From assembly GCF_001877785.1 (NCBI RefSeq), contig NZ_MINN01000150.1, positions 99,193 to 163,192 on the forward strand: a stretch of DNA of 64,000 nucleotides. Reading direction: 5' to 3'. The notes beneath the pieces were generated by a model. The model was not told the origin of the DNA. It did no database searches and worked only from the letters and a program-made list of their open reading frames with translations. Below are positions 15,087 to 23,940 of this stretch, one piece after another (the stretch's first letter is position 1; every line of letters begins with the position of its first letter). A program made the position numbers and the translations under genes. The DNA is from Rossellomorea aquimaris (GTDB taxonomy: Bacteria; Bacillota; Bacilli; Bacillales; Bacillaceae_B).

Positions 15087-16316
15087 ATGAATTGCAGCAA
15101 TTTTTCTCATTTCGGGAACATCGAGGCCGAATCCTGTATGGAGTATTTCAGCTGCCCGGTGCATATCAGGCTGCTTCACGACTACCGTCACACTCCCGGG
15201 GGCGTCGTCGATGAACTGGAAATCGATCTGTGCACGAGTCAGCATCTGTGCGGTTTTCCCCTGGATGACCCGGCGTGTCCGGATGTTGCTTCCGATGACG
15301 GCCAATTTGGCCAGATCACAGTCCGTAGTCAACCGTTCAAACGCGATTGGTCCTTCCTTTTCTGAAATAAGCTCCAGTGATTCCTTCAGGTCACAATGCG
15401 GAATGAGAAGAGTAGTTTCTTGTTGATTTTTGTAAAAATCACACTCGATATGTCTGGCTGCAAGTATCGACCTGATTACAGATTGCCTGTCATGTCCGCG
15501 GTCCCTGTCCTCTCCATTCAGAGTAATGCTTGCTCTTTCGTCTTGAAAGACGATGCCGATGACGGGGTATCTGTCTGACCGCTTGGAAGTATGATTTATG
15601 TACGTGCCCCGTTCATTAGTAAGACTGGACCGTACTGTCATCGGAACTCCGTGCTCTTTCGCATGTTTAACGGATCGTGGATGCAGTACGCCTGCTCCCC
15701 TTGCTGCAAGGTTCAGCATATCATCGTACGTCAGGGATGAAATCTTGGCAGCTTTCTTGATATACCTGGGATCCGAGGTGTATACGCCATCAACGTCAGT
15801 ATAAATGTCACAGCGTTCCGCACCGAGACGGGCTGCAAGGGCGGCTGCGGTTGTATCTGACCCGCCGCGCCCCAGCGTGGAGATGGCCCCCGCTTCTGTC
15901 ACGCCTTGAAAACCTGCCACCACGACGACTTTACCATCAGCGAGTTCCCTTAATATTGGATCGGGATCAATACTTTTTAGCTTGGCGTTGCCGTGTATCG
16001 AATCCGTCTGGATGCCTGCCTGGCCGCCGGTGAAGGAGATCGAATCCACTCCTTTTTCCTGGAGGGCCAGGGCTAATAGAGCGATCGTAACCTGTTCCCC
16101 TGTCGACAGAAGCATATCCATTTCCCTTTTTTGCGGATTCGAGGTTACTTCATAGGCAAGCCTCGTCAAGGTATCCGTTGTATCCCCCATGGCCGAGACG
16201 ACCACCACGACATCATGTCCAAGATTCTTTTCCTCAATCACCCTTGAAGCTGCCCTTTTAATTGCGGATGCAGAATCGACAGAGGTCCCTCCGAATTTTT
16301 GTACGATAATACTCAC
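15084..16316 (-). CDS. Aspartate kinase, LysC-like with diverged ACT region
   Basis: A 410-residue aspartokinase that phosphorylates aspartate on the path to aspartate-4-semialdehyde. The catalytic half is orthodox: IIVQKFGGTSV, VVVVVSAMGDTTD, EMDMLLSTGEQVT, TLGRGGSDTTAAALAA, CDIYTDVDGVYTSDPR, GAGVLHPRSV. The C-terminal ACT half departs from B. subtilis LysC where lysine is normally bound, which suggests altered feedback. GTG 16316 follows AAGAAGG. It lies 114 bp downstream of rhbF on the same strand with no minus-strand terminator between. It may supply semialdehyde to RhbA, like the dedicated Ask of ectoine clusters (inference). Confidence 0.88.
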   Translation of the reverse strand: MSIIVQKFGGTSVDSASAIKRAASRVIEEKNLGHDVVVVVSAMGDTTDTLTRLAYEVTSNPQKREMDMLLSTGEQVTIALLALALQEKGVDSISFTGGQAGIQTDSIHGNAKLKSIDPDPILRELADGKVVVVAGFQGVTEAGAISTLGRGGSDTTAAALAARLGAERCDIYTDVDGVYTSDPRYIKKAAKISSLTYDDMLNLAARGAGVLHPRSVKHAKEHGVPMTVRSSLTNERGTYINHTSKRSDRYPVIGIVFQDERASITLNGEDRDRGHDRQSVIRSILAARHIECDFYKNQQETTLLIPHCDLKESLELISEKEGPIAFERLTTDCDLAKLAVIGSNIRTRRVIQGKTAQMLTRAQIDFQFIDDAPGSVTVVVKQPDMHRAAEILHTGFGLDVPEMRKIAAIH

Positions 16317-16338
16317 CTGCTAAACCTTCTTTCTTCGA

Positions 16339-16362
16339 GGATCATGGATGATCCGTTTTTTT
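16339..16362 (+). other. Hairpin plus T-run pointing the wrong way for flanking genes
   Basis: GGATCAT-GG-ATGATCC followed by GTTTTTTT forms a terminator-like structure on the plus strand, where no plus-strand gene is visible. It sits in the rhbF-aspartokinase gap and would not stop transcription coming from rhbF. Confidence 0.5.
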
Positions 16363-16430
16363 GCTCATCTTACTTACGGAATTTTCCCTGGCATTATGGC
16401 AGCCTGCCCGGCAGGCTTGCAGCACAGCTA

Positions 16431-18242
16431 TTAAACCGTCTCCTTCACCTTGAAAAGTGCCAGTGCATTATTCACTTTTCCGAACTCTGAAGCATGCGGA
16501 CGGTCGTCGCCGGTTGCGTATCCATAATCGACCATGCGGTTGCGGTTCAGGCAAAGCTTGGTCAATTCCGGCTTAAAGAAGTCAAACAGCTCGAACCGTT
16601 CCTTCAATTGGGGGAATCTGTGCTGATAATCCCCGATGGCCTCTGCAAGCATGCCCCAGAATGTTTCTTCTTCCATAAGTTCATGATTGACGAGGATATT
16701 GCTCATATAGCGCAGATGGCAGATGAACAAACCTGTGAAGATGAATTGAGTCAAGCCTTCCGGCGGCTCGCTTCTCAGCACCTCTTTGAATTCCTTCGAC
16801 AATCCTCTCAGCTCAGGGAAGTCCTGGTCCGAGATATTGACGTCATCGACGAAATCTTTGATGGCCAGACGGTGGGGAACAGAATCCTTCAGCACGACGA
16901 TCGTATTCTGACCATGCGGAGAGAAAACCGTTCCATATTGATATAGGTAATGAAGCAGCGGATCCATGACCACCTTGAAGAAGGTCTTCATCCATTCATC
17001 GGCTTGGAGTCCGGAATCTTCGATCAGGCTTTGTACATACGGTTTAATGTCATGATCTTCATATAAAAGAGCCGCAAGCGTGATGGCCTGTTCCCCTTCA
17101 TCGAGATACGTATAGATGCTTTCCCTCCAAATTGTCCCAAGCATTTCGAGATACTGATATGGAGCCTGCTTCACCCCGGTGTAATAGGGGTGATCGACAT
17201 TCATACTGGCATTTTCCCCCGGCAGGATGACGCGGCATTCGTCCTTCAGGAAAGTGTCTTTGTCTGCTATGCCTTTGATGAGCTCCGTCACCTGCGGGGC
17301 AATCAATGTGCGCTCGGACGGCAGCCCCCTGTAAACAAGTGTATTGAGGATGCTAATCGGAAGCTTGACGTGGTGCTTCCCTTTATTCGTCCTGTTCACG
17401 AATGTACGGATCGACTGCTGCGGCAGGTAGCTGTCGTTTCCTTCCCCGAGTGGGATGATCTTTTTTCCTGAAAGTTCCTCAGGGAAGTTCTGGATCAGGA
17501 CGTTTTTCCACTGCCATTCGTGTACCGGCATGAAATAATAGTCTGACGGGTCCTCTCCATGGTCTTTTATTATTTTTTCAAAAGAAGTTCTTTCCGTTTC
17601 GGACAATTCAGAGGCGAGCAGGTCCTCATACTTCAAGCCTTCGATCGATTGGAATGAAGCAATTTTTTTAGCGACGGCAACCCAGGAAAGACGGATTTCC
17701 CTCCCGTGTTCGGGTGCATAGGTAAGATAGTCATCGTACCCGAAGCCGATCCGACCCTTGTTGTATGTAATCCACGGGTGGCCGGTCATGAAGCCTTCGA
17801 GCTCGGCATAATCTACATGGATGAGTTCATCAGATGATTTCGATTCTTTGTCCAGCAGGTGGGCGTCGGCAATCAGGGTAGCGTTCAGCTCTTTGATCAG
17901 ATGCCCGACCGTTTCCGGTGACATCGGGATGAGTTCCTGAAGATCGATGAGCAGTGCGATGGCGCTGTCAGCCTGCTTTGTTTCTCCGTCTGCTGTGATG
18001 TCGATCGTTTCCCATTTCACATCAAAACTGTCAAACAATCGTTTTTCAGCCTGGTAGCGGTACTGTTTATCGTCTGAGATCTGCAGGGCATATGTGATGG
18101 TCTTTCCCTTTTCATCGAGTATGCTGGGCTGGATCATGTCTTCGTACATATACTCTGATAACATTTTTGCAATCAGTTTGCGGTTGACCTTTTTCCAGTT
18201 GTGCTTGTTCAATACGGTTTGCAGTTCGCTTGCAAATTGCAT
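16431..18242 (-). CDS. rhbF: NIS siderophore synthetase, IucA/IucC family (RhbF-like)
   Basis: A 603-residue ATP-dependent NRPS-independent siderophore synthetase. It has the IucA/IucC core (HPWITYNKGRIGFGYDDYL, PVHEWQWKNVL, QQSIRTFVNRTNKGKHHVKL, YRGLPSERT) and the C-terminal FhuF-like part with SPHGQNTIVVLKDS. It probably condenses the second hydroxamate arm with the citryl intermediate to finish schizokinen. ATG 18242 follows GAAGGGATCCC. It is the last rhb gene but is separated from rhbE by 493 bp of repeat-rich DNA, unlike the tightly packed rest of the operon, so it may have its own promoter. I saw no Fur box directly before it. Confidence 0.92.
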   Translation of the reverse strand: MQFASELQTVLNKHNWKKVNRKLIAKMLSEYMYEDMIQPSILDEKGKTITYALQISDDKQYRYQAEKRLFDSFDVKWETIDITADGETKQADSAIALLIDLQELIPMSPETVGHLIKELNATLIADAHLLDKESKSSDELIHVDYAELEGFMTGHPWITYNKGRIGFGYDDYLTYAPEHGREIRLSWVAVAKKIASFQSIEGLKYEDLLASELSETERTSFEKIIKDHGEDPSDYYFMPVHEWQWKNVLIQNFPEELSGKKIIPLGEGNDSYLPQQSIRTFVNRTNKGKHHVKLPISILNTLVYRGLPSERTLIAPQVTELIKGIADKDTFLKDECRVILPGENASMNVDHPYYTGVKQAPYQYLEMLGTIWRESIYTYLDEGEQAITLAALLYEDHDIKPYVQSLIEDSGLQADEWMKTFFKVVMDPLLHYLYQYGTVFSPHGQNTIVVLKDSVPHRLAIKDFVDDVNISDQDFPELRGLSKEFKEVLRSEPPEGLTQFIFTGLFICHLRYMSNILVNHELMEEETFWGMLAEAIGDYQHRFPQLKERFELFDFFKPELTKLCLNRNRMVDYGYATGDDRPHASEFGKVNNALALFKVKETV

Positions 18243-18302
18243 GGGATCCCTTCTTTCTGTCTATTTTAGTTGCTGCTTTTAATAAATGAGATTCAAGGTT
18301 TA

Positions 18303-18366
18303 TTACCGCTGTTGGGTTACGTGCAGGACTTCGCTTTCCGAAAGGGTCTGCGTCTTGCCCGAACCA
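18303..18366. repeat. Degenerate remnant of the GC-rich palindromic element
   Basis: TTACCGCT...CGTGCAGGACTTCGCTTTCCG matches the left end of the elements at 51456 and 57059, then jumps straight to a right-end-like GTCTGCGTCTTGC, as if the centre were deleted. Confidence 0.55.
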
Positions 18367-18526
18367 GTTTAGAATCCAGCGTCAAAAAACAGTGAAATTT
18401 GTGTATTTTCCATAGGAAAACATGTTTTTCATCCTACCCGCTATATAATTCATTCGTTTTCCACTATAAAAACGTATTTCCAACTAAAATCTTCAAATTT
18501 GAACTTACTTTCCTTATACTCAGAAA

Positions 18527-18690
18527 GCTTTATTATTGAAAACGGAAATTTCATTATCGAAATCAAAAGCTTTATTATTGAAAATCAAGCTTTTATTATC
18601 GAAACTGCGAAGCCTTTTATTAAAGATTCTTTATTGTAATCGAAAGCGCGACACTTATAAGCAAACCTATACTTTTATTATCAAAAAATG
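18527..18690. repeat. 21-bp phased degenerate repeat array D inside the siderophore operon
   Basis: The unit TTTATTATCGAAAnnnnAAGC recurs with its GAAA/CAAA core at 18538, 18559, 18580, 18601, about 18622, 18642, 18662 and 18682. The first four units are spaced exactly 21 bp. The array fills the rhbE-rhbF gap. Confidence 0.78.
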
Positions 18691-18735
18691 CAGGTGCTTA
18701 CCCAACCCAAGTCCGCCTTCATTCCCCCGTCACCC

Positions 18736-20076
18736 TCACATGCTTGGAACGGCAGCCGCAGCCCGTTTTTCAACTCCAAATGTCTGAAACACATTCTTCG
18801 TCTGAACCGGATATACTTCCCTTCCGGCTAATTGATTGATAATGACTGCATTCCGGTGTGCGCCGAGTCCAAGGTCCGGGGCCCCGACTCCATGGGTGTG
18901 CATCTCCCCGTTTTGAACGAAGATGCTGCCGCCTTCGCCGATGAAGGTCTCCAGGCGGTAATCCTTCGTGAACTTGAACCTGCCGGCAACGTCATATACC
19001 AGGTCATCCTTCATACCGGACAGAAACGACGGAACCGCTGTTTTGTAACCTGTCCCGAAGATGACGACGTCGCTCTCTTGAGTGAATGTTTCTTCTTTTA
19101 CTTGGTGATATCCGCGGAGCGAGTAACCGCGGCCACTGGCTTCAAGACCGGTGATTTCCGTCATCGCCTGCAGAGAGATCCGAGGGTATTCACTTCCGAT
19201 CGAACGCTCGTACAGATAGTCATAAATCTCCGCGATCGTGTCTGCGCTGATTCCTTTATACAAGAGGTCCTGATCCTTCAGGAGAGCATCCTTTTTCTCC
19301 TGCGGCAGGCTGTAGAAGAAGTCCGTATAGTCGGGTGAGAAGTATTCAAGTCCGAGCTTTGAATACTCCATCGGGAAGAATCCTTTGGAACGGGTGAACC
19401 AGTCCAGGGTGAATCCGTGGTTCTCCTGTTCTTTCGCCACATCAAGGAATACTTCCGCGGCGCTCTGCCCAGACCCGATGACCGTCACCGATCGCGCCTC
19501 TTTACAGATCTCTTTTTTCTCCAGATACTCGGATGTATGGAAGACGCTGCTTCCGAGATGTTCCCTGAAGTGTTCCGGGACAGAAGGAACAGAGCCGATC
19601 CCCATCACGAGGTGGCGCGTCACGAACCGCTCTTCAGTACGCGCCGCATCATTCCATACGGAAACCTCGTACCCGTTCCCTCCGTCATCCAGCACTGCCG
19701 GTACAACACGTTCGACTTCCATCCCAAACCGGCATTGCGGCAGCTGATCGGAGACCCAGCGGCAATAATGGTTGTATTCTTTTCTCGGAATATGGAATTT
19801 CTCAAGGAAATAAAAGTGATACAAACGATTGTGAGCCTGTAAATAGTTCAGGAATGTGTATTTGCTTCTGACATCTGCCATCGACACAAGGTCCGCGAAA
19901 AATGGTACCTGCAGGGTCGTCCCATCGATCAGCATCCCGGGATGCCAATTGAATTCCGTCTTCTTTTCAAGGAACAGGGCCTTCATATCCCCAACTTCAT
20001 CAAGCAAGGCCGCCAAACCTAAATTGAAGGGGCCGATCCCGATGCCGATCACGTCATGGATTTCATTTTCATTCAT
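18736..20076 (-). CDS. rhbE: L-lysine/ornithine N-monooxygenase family hydroxylase (RhbE-like)
   Basis: A 446-residue FAD/NADPH-dependent amine N-hydroxylase. GIGIGPFNLGLAALL (FAD), VTVIGSGQSAAEVFLD (NADPH) and the C-terminal VVIFGTGYKTAVP motif are all present. In the rhizobactin/schizokinen route it hydroxylates the primary amine of 1,3-diaminopropane before acetylation. ATG 20076 is chosen because AGAGG lies 9 bp before it and it overlaps the rhbD stop as ATGA; the in-frame GTG at 20085 falls inside the ribosome site. The downstream gap before rhbF is abnormally long. Confidence 0.93.
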   Translation of the reverse strand: MNENEIHDVIGIGIGPFNLGLAALLDEVGDMKALFLEKKTEFNWHPGMLIDGTTLQVPFFADLVSMADVRSKYTFLNYLQAHNRLYHFYFLEKFHIPRKEYNHYCRWVSDQLPQCRFGMEVERVVPAVLDDGGNGYEVSVWNDAARTEERFVTRHLVMGIGSVPSVPEHFREHLGSSVFHTSEYLEKKEICKEARSVTVIGSGQSAAEVFLDVAKEQENHGFTLDWFTRSKGFFPMEYSKLGLEYFSPDYTDFFYSLPQEKKDALLKDQDLLYKGISADTIAEIYDYLYERSIGSEYPRISLQAMTEITGLEASGRGYSLRGYHQVKEETFTQESDVVIFGTGYKTAVPSFLSGMKDDLVYDVAGRFKFTKDYRLETFIGEGGSIFVQNGEMHTHGVGAPDLGLGAHRNAVIINQLAGREVYPVQTKNVFQTFGVEKRAAAAVPSM

Positions 20077-20630
20077 GGGGTCCACCTCTTTTCGAATTCT
20101 CCCCGCTCACATTTCATGAGCAGTCCGGTTTTATCCGGCAGTTCAATCGGTCCGATTCTTTTGAAACCGCATTTCGTAAACACATGGATCATTTTTTCAT
20201 TCCGGATATCGGGTTCCGCCATGACCTTTTCTGTCCTGTCATCCTGGAATTGAAACCGGACCATTTCCCTTAACAGCGGCAATGAATATCCTTTTCCTAA
20301 AAATTCTTTATCACCGATCAAGAGATGGACGCCCTGGTCATGGGGAACGGCATTATACATTTTTTCCAGCACATCCCCTTTGACCCAGTAGGCCTCCCAG
20401 TAACTCATCGGCACATCGTCCAGACATCCGATATAGAGGGTATGGTGATCATCGTTCAATGCTTTTCTCAAATGTTCCCTGAACTTATTAAGAGGCATGT
20501 TGAGATTCCAGAACGGGTGGACATGGTCCTCCATCATCCAGGTGTGGATCATGTCCACATCCCGCTCAAACTCTGCTTTCCTAAACGAAATCTTCCTTCC
20601 GATCTCTTCATCATAAAACTCATAGTGCAT
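20073..20630 (-). CDS. rhbD: Siderophore N-acetyltransferase (RhbD/IucB-like GNAT)
   Basis: A 185-residue acetyltransferase of the IucB/RhbD type. DMIHTWMMEDHVHPFWN, PMSYWEAYWVKGD, GVHLLIGDKEFLGKGYSLPLL (CoA-binding turn) and MAEPDIRNEKMIHVFTKCGF are family signatures. It acetylates the N-hydroxylated diamine to make the hydroxamate. ATG 20630 overlaps the rhbC stop by 11 bp, and its own stop overlaps the rhbE start, so translation is coupled. Confidence 0.92.
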   Translation of the reverse strand: MHYEFYDEEIGRKISFRKAEFERDVDMIHTWMMEDHVHPFWNLNMPLNKFREHLRKALNDDHHTLYIGCLDDVPMSYWEAYWVKGDVLEKMYNAVPHDQGVHLLIGDKEFLGKGYSLPLLREMVRFQFQDDRTEKVMAEPDIRNEKMIHVFTKCGFKRIGPIELPDKTGLLMKCERGEFEKRWTP

Positions 20631-22416
20631 GGAGGATCTCCACCTCTCCCGCGATCGGGTTCTTCACCATCGTATAGACGGACTGCGATTCCATCGGGCC
20701 GACAAGCTCATCCATGTCATAGAAACGGGTCAGCAGGTTGGCTTTGCATGGAAGCTCCGGCTGATACAACAGACTGCTCAGAAGGTCTGATGGCATCGTT
20801 TCTTCGTGTTTCTTAAGCCGTTCCTTCAATACATGGATCAGCTCCCCTTCTTCGATAAGACCGCTGACTCCAAAACCGTTGATAAGACCGAACAGGTGAT
20901 TGAAGAAAAAGTAATATCTCAGTCGCTCTTCCGATACGTCATCAGCACAGATCGTATCACTCACTGTATTGAGTTCAGGCAGCAGTTCCTTCAATTTGTC
21001 CGCCTTCGATTCGCTGTAGTAGTAGCCTTGGTTGTCGCGGTAATAGAACGTTTCAGGATAGCCGCCCCCGAGCTTGATGACCGAGTTCTGTTGATGGGCC
21101 TCAAGCGCAATTCCATAGGTGTTAAACAGCCAGATTATCGGGTCGAGTGTCAGATCCAGGTAACGTTTGAACCAGTCGATGCTCACTTCTTCCGCCGAAC
21201 GATTCTCTCGGTTGGCAATCCCTTTGATTATACTGTAGAGCCTTGGTTTTCCAGCGAAGGCATGATCCTGGCACAAACCTGCAACCAGGCTGGCATTTTT
21301 GCTATTTTCATAGAAAGGATTGTCGCGGATCACGACCTCAAATCCTGAGAGTTCTGTCTCCGATACAAGATTCAAGTAAGCTGGATCCTCTAATATGCGA
21401 AAGTTGGGAAAATTCCGCTTGATACTTTGTCCAACTTCCGTCTCCAGAAGCCTTGAAACCTCCACTCCCCTGGCAAGCTCCTTTGCCTGGTTGATGCGGA
21501 GGGAGTTTGTGATTTTGACAGGTACAGAGAATTTATACATATATTTAGAGCTTTTGCTGTACACGCTCCTGAATGATGAAGTACCCGTAAACTTTTTGCC
21601 GGCGGGACCTGCATACTGAAGCGAACCATCCGCTAGCCTCGTTTGCACTTCAGGATTCTCCATCAGTTCCTTCACTTGGAGTGGATGAACCGGGATCAAT
21701 ACCTTTTCATCTTTTTTCATGATTTCTTCGAGCCAGTCCTGATCAACTTCGCTGTCATTCTCCAATTCTTCGAAAATAATAGAAGCAGCAGACTGCGGAC
21801 GGCTGGAATCCTGGAGAACCAGTGACTTCTCCGCTGCAAAATAGTGAAGCTGGAACGCTCCTTTCCGCTCGGGGGAATACATCGCATCCTCCGTTTCAGT
21901 CAGACCCTGTTTACTTTTCGGGGTCGGATGAAGCAGGTGCCCGAATAATAGGGACTGCTCCGCTTCGATGAATTCAAAGTCTTCCTGAGAAAGTGATTCT
22001 GCGTCTTCCACCCGGGCATCCAGGTACGTTTTGATGCTGCGGCAGCTCAGGATGACGCGGTAAATGAGTTCATCCTCGGCTCCCCTGAAGCTTTTATCCA
22101 GTAGGAATTCTTTCACTATGAGCGAAGTAAGCGTGATATAGTCGATCGGCTGCAGGTCTTCACTGCCAGAGGTGCGATAGTAGATCGGGAAAGAAAATAA
22201 ATGGCGGTCTGTATCAGACCAGTATCCAACCCCTGCAACCACTTCGATTTTCTGCAGGATCAATTTGGAGACAATCACTTTGTCCATCCCCTCTTTTACA
22301 AAAAAAGGGTGTTCCATCAGCTCCGGAGCTTCTTCAAAATTCCCGGTCTCCCTTAAATAACAATTCAGAAAGCTTTGCATCGTGGCGTTTTCTGCCAGCT
22401 GCTTTGTATCATACAC
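20620..22416 (-). CDS. rhbC: NIS siderophore synthetase, IucA/IucC family (RhbC-like)
   Basis: A 598-residue synthetase that should adenylate citrate and join the first N-hydroxy-N-acetyl-diaminopropane arm. ATP-grasp-like NIS signatures are visible: IPVHPLQVKELMENPEV, KFTGTSSFRSVYS, VKITNSLRINQAKELARGVE, ALEAHQQNSVIKLGGGYP. ATG 22416 overlaps the end of rhbB by 8 bp. It is a distant homologue of rhbF, and the pair is expected because two successive amide bonds on citrate must be made. Confidence 0.93.
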   Translation of the reverse strand: MYDTKQLAENATMQSFLNCYLRETGNFEEAPELMEHPFFVKEGMDKVIVSKLILQKIEVVAGVGYWSDTDRHLFSFPIYYRTSGSEDLQPIDYITLTSLIVKEFLLDKSFRGAEDELIYRVILSCRSIKTYLDARVEDAESLSQEDFEFIEAEQSLLFGHLLHPTPKSKQGLTETEDAMYSPERKGAFQLHYFAAEKSLVLQDSSRPQSAASIIFEELENDSEVDQDWLEEIMKKDEKVLIPVHPLQVKELMENPEVQTRLADGSLQYAGPAGKKFTGTSSFRSVYSKSSKYMYKFSVPVKITNSLRINQAKELARGVEVSRLLETEVGQSIKRNFPNFRILEDPAYLNLVSETELSGFEVVIRDNPFYENSKNASLVAGLCQDHAFAGKPRLYSIIKGIANRENRSAEEVSIDWFKRYLDLTLDPIIWLFNTYGIALEAHQQNSVIKLGGGYPETFYYRDNQGYYYSESKADKLKELLPELNTVSDTICADDVSEERLRYYFFFNHLFGLINGFGVSGLIEEGELIHVLKERLKKHEETMPSDLLSSLLYQPELPCKANLLTRFYDMDELVGPMESQSVYTMVKNPIAGEVEILHAL

Positions 22417-23935
22417 GGGCTAAACCTCCATTCATTAGTTGAGTTGCAGTCTTCTTTATTTCATCCATCAGCTCGTGGATATCTTCTTCACTTGTTCTCG
22501 GATTCAGGAGAGTGAGCTTCAAGAAGGTCTCACCGTCAACGGTTGTCTTCGCAATGACTCCCTTTCCTTCATGAAGGAGCGACTGCTGAATCGCCCTGTT
22601 CAGTTCATCAAGGCCGATGCCGATTTCAGTCTCCGGCTTATACCTGAAGACGATGGTATTGATTTCTGGATGTTTATTTTTGAGGTCGATGGTATCAAGA
22701 CCTTCCAGGTATCCTGCTGTATAGCGGGCAAGCTCCATGGTCCGGTCGATCATTTCACCAAAGGTTTCTATGCCCACTGTCTTCAAGGACAGATAAAGCT
22801 TCAATGAATCAAATCTTCTGGTGGTAGAGGTCGATTTCGTCACAAGATTCACAATTCCGTCATCTTCATCTTTTAAGGGATTTAAGTAATCCGCGTGATG
22901 GGAAAGGAATCCGAAATGCCGCCGGTCCTTCACCATGAATGCCCCGCAGCTGACAGGCTGATAAAATAATTTGTGAAAGTCTATGGTCATCGAGTCCGCC
23001 TTTTCAAGGCCTTTAAGCTTATCGCAGTGAGAATGACTCAGGAGCAACCCACCCCCGAATGCTGCGTCCACATGGAACCAAAGTCCTTTTTCCTCTGAAA
23101 TGGAAGCGAGTTCCGGCAATGGATCGATGCTTCCGAAATCTGTGGTTCCGCATGTTGCGGCGATGGCGAAGGGCAGCATGTCGTCTGCCTTAAGCCGCTT
23201 CAGTACATTTTGAATATCTTCCATGCACATCCGGTGGTACTCGTCCGTTTTCACCGTGATGACAGCTTGTTCACCCAGACCGAGCTGTGAGGCGGACTTC
23301 TTCACGGTAAAATGGGCATCTTCCGAACAAAGGATGCGCAGCCGGTGAAATTCAGGCGGCAATCCTTGCTTTTGTACGTTATGGCCCCATTGGTTTTGGC
23401 AGAATGAATCCCTGGCAAGCAGCAGCCCCATGTAGTTGGATTGTGTACCGCCGCTCGTGAACACACCGTCGGAGGGTCCAGGATAACCCACCGTTTCCTT
23501 CAGCCATTCCACCATTCCTTCTTCTACATATGTAGCTGCCGTGCTCTGATCCCAGGAGTCCATGGACTGATTCAATGTACCGATGATGCATTCGCCGATG
23601 ATCCCCGGGAGCAGCGGCGGACAATGCAGATGAGCCATGCTCTTTTTATGTGAGATATGAAGGCTGTTCCTTATGACGGGACCTTCAATCTCATCGAGGA
23701 CCTTCTGAAGCGAGCGGCCTTCCCCGGCAAAGTTCATGATCCCCGCGATTTCCTTTTCGATTTCAGCCGGGGTCTTTCCGATGAAAGGCTGTTCGGTATC
23801 GCTGTAAACTTCTTTAAGTTTATTGCTGACTTGTTCCATTCCTTTTTCAAAAGCGGTGAGCCCTTCCTCCCCCTGATGAAGGAAGAAGGAGTCAAACGCC
23901 GTCTTTTTATTTTTTAGCTTTATGCCTGTACTCAT
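22409..23935 (-). CDS. rhbB: L-2,4-diaminobutyrate decarboxylase (RhbB-like)
   Basis: A 508-residue group II PLP decarboxylase that turns 2,4-diaminobutyrate into 1,3-diaminopropane. Key residues: SEDAHFTVKK (His 208 stacking on PLP), WFHVDAAFGG (Asp 290) and TIDFHKLFYQPVSC (Schiff-base Lys 322). TSGGTQSNYMGLLLAR binds the phosphate. ATG 23935 follows GAGG overlapping the rhbA stop region, 5 bp downstream of rhbA. Confidence 0.94.
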   Translation of the reverse strand: MSTGIKLKNKKTAFDSFFLHQGEEGLTAFEKGMEQVSNKLKEVYSDTEQPFIGKTPAEIEKEIAGIMNFAGEGRSLQKVLDEIEGPVIRNSLHISHKKSMAHLHCPPLLPGIIGECIIGTLNQSMDSWDQSTAATYVEEGMVEWLKETVGYPGPSDGVFTSGGTQSNYMGLLLARDSFCQNQWGHNVQKQGLPPEFHRLRILCSEDAHFTVKKSASQLGLGEQAVITVKTDEYHRMCMEDIQNVLKRLKADDMLPFAIAATCGTTDFGSIDPLPELASISEEKGLWFHVDAAFGGGLLLSHSHCDKLKGLEKADSMTIDFHKLFYQPVSCGAFMVKDRRHFGFLSHHADYLNPLKDEDDGIVNLVTKSTSTTRRFDSLKLYLSLKTVGIETFGEMIDRTMELARYTAGYLEGLDTIDLKNKHPEINTIVFRYKPETEIGIGLDELNRAIQQSLLHEGKGVIAKTTVDGETFLKLTLLNPRTSEEDIHELMDEIKKTATQLMNGGLARV

Positions 23936-23940
23936 AGGGC

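Noticed and set aside
16317..16430. Possible lysine riboswitch before the aspartokinase
   Set aside because: The gap is only 114 bp, too short for an L-box of about 180 bp, and shows no L-box-like junctions or minus-strand terminator.
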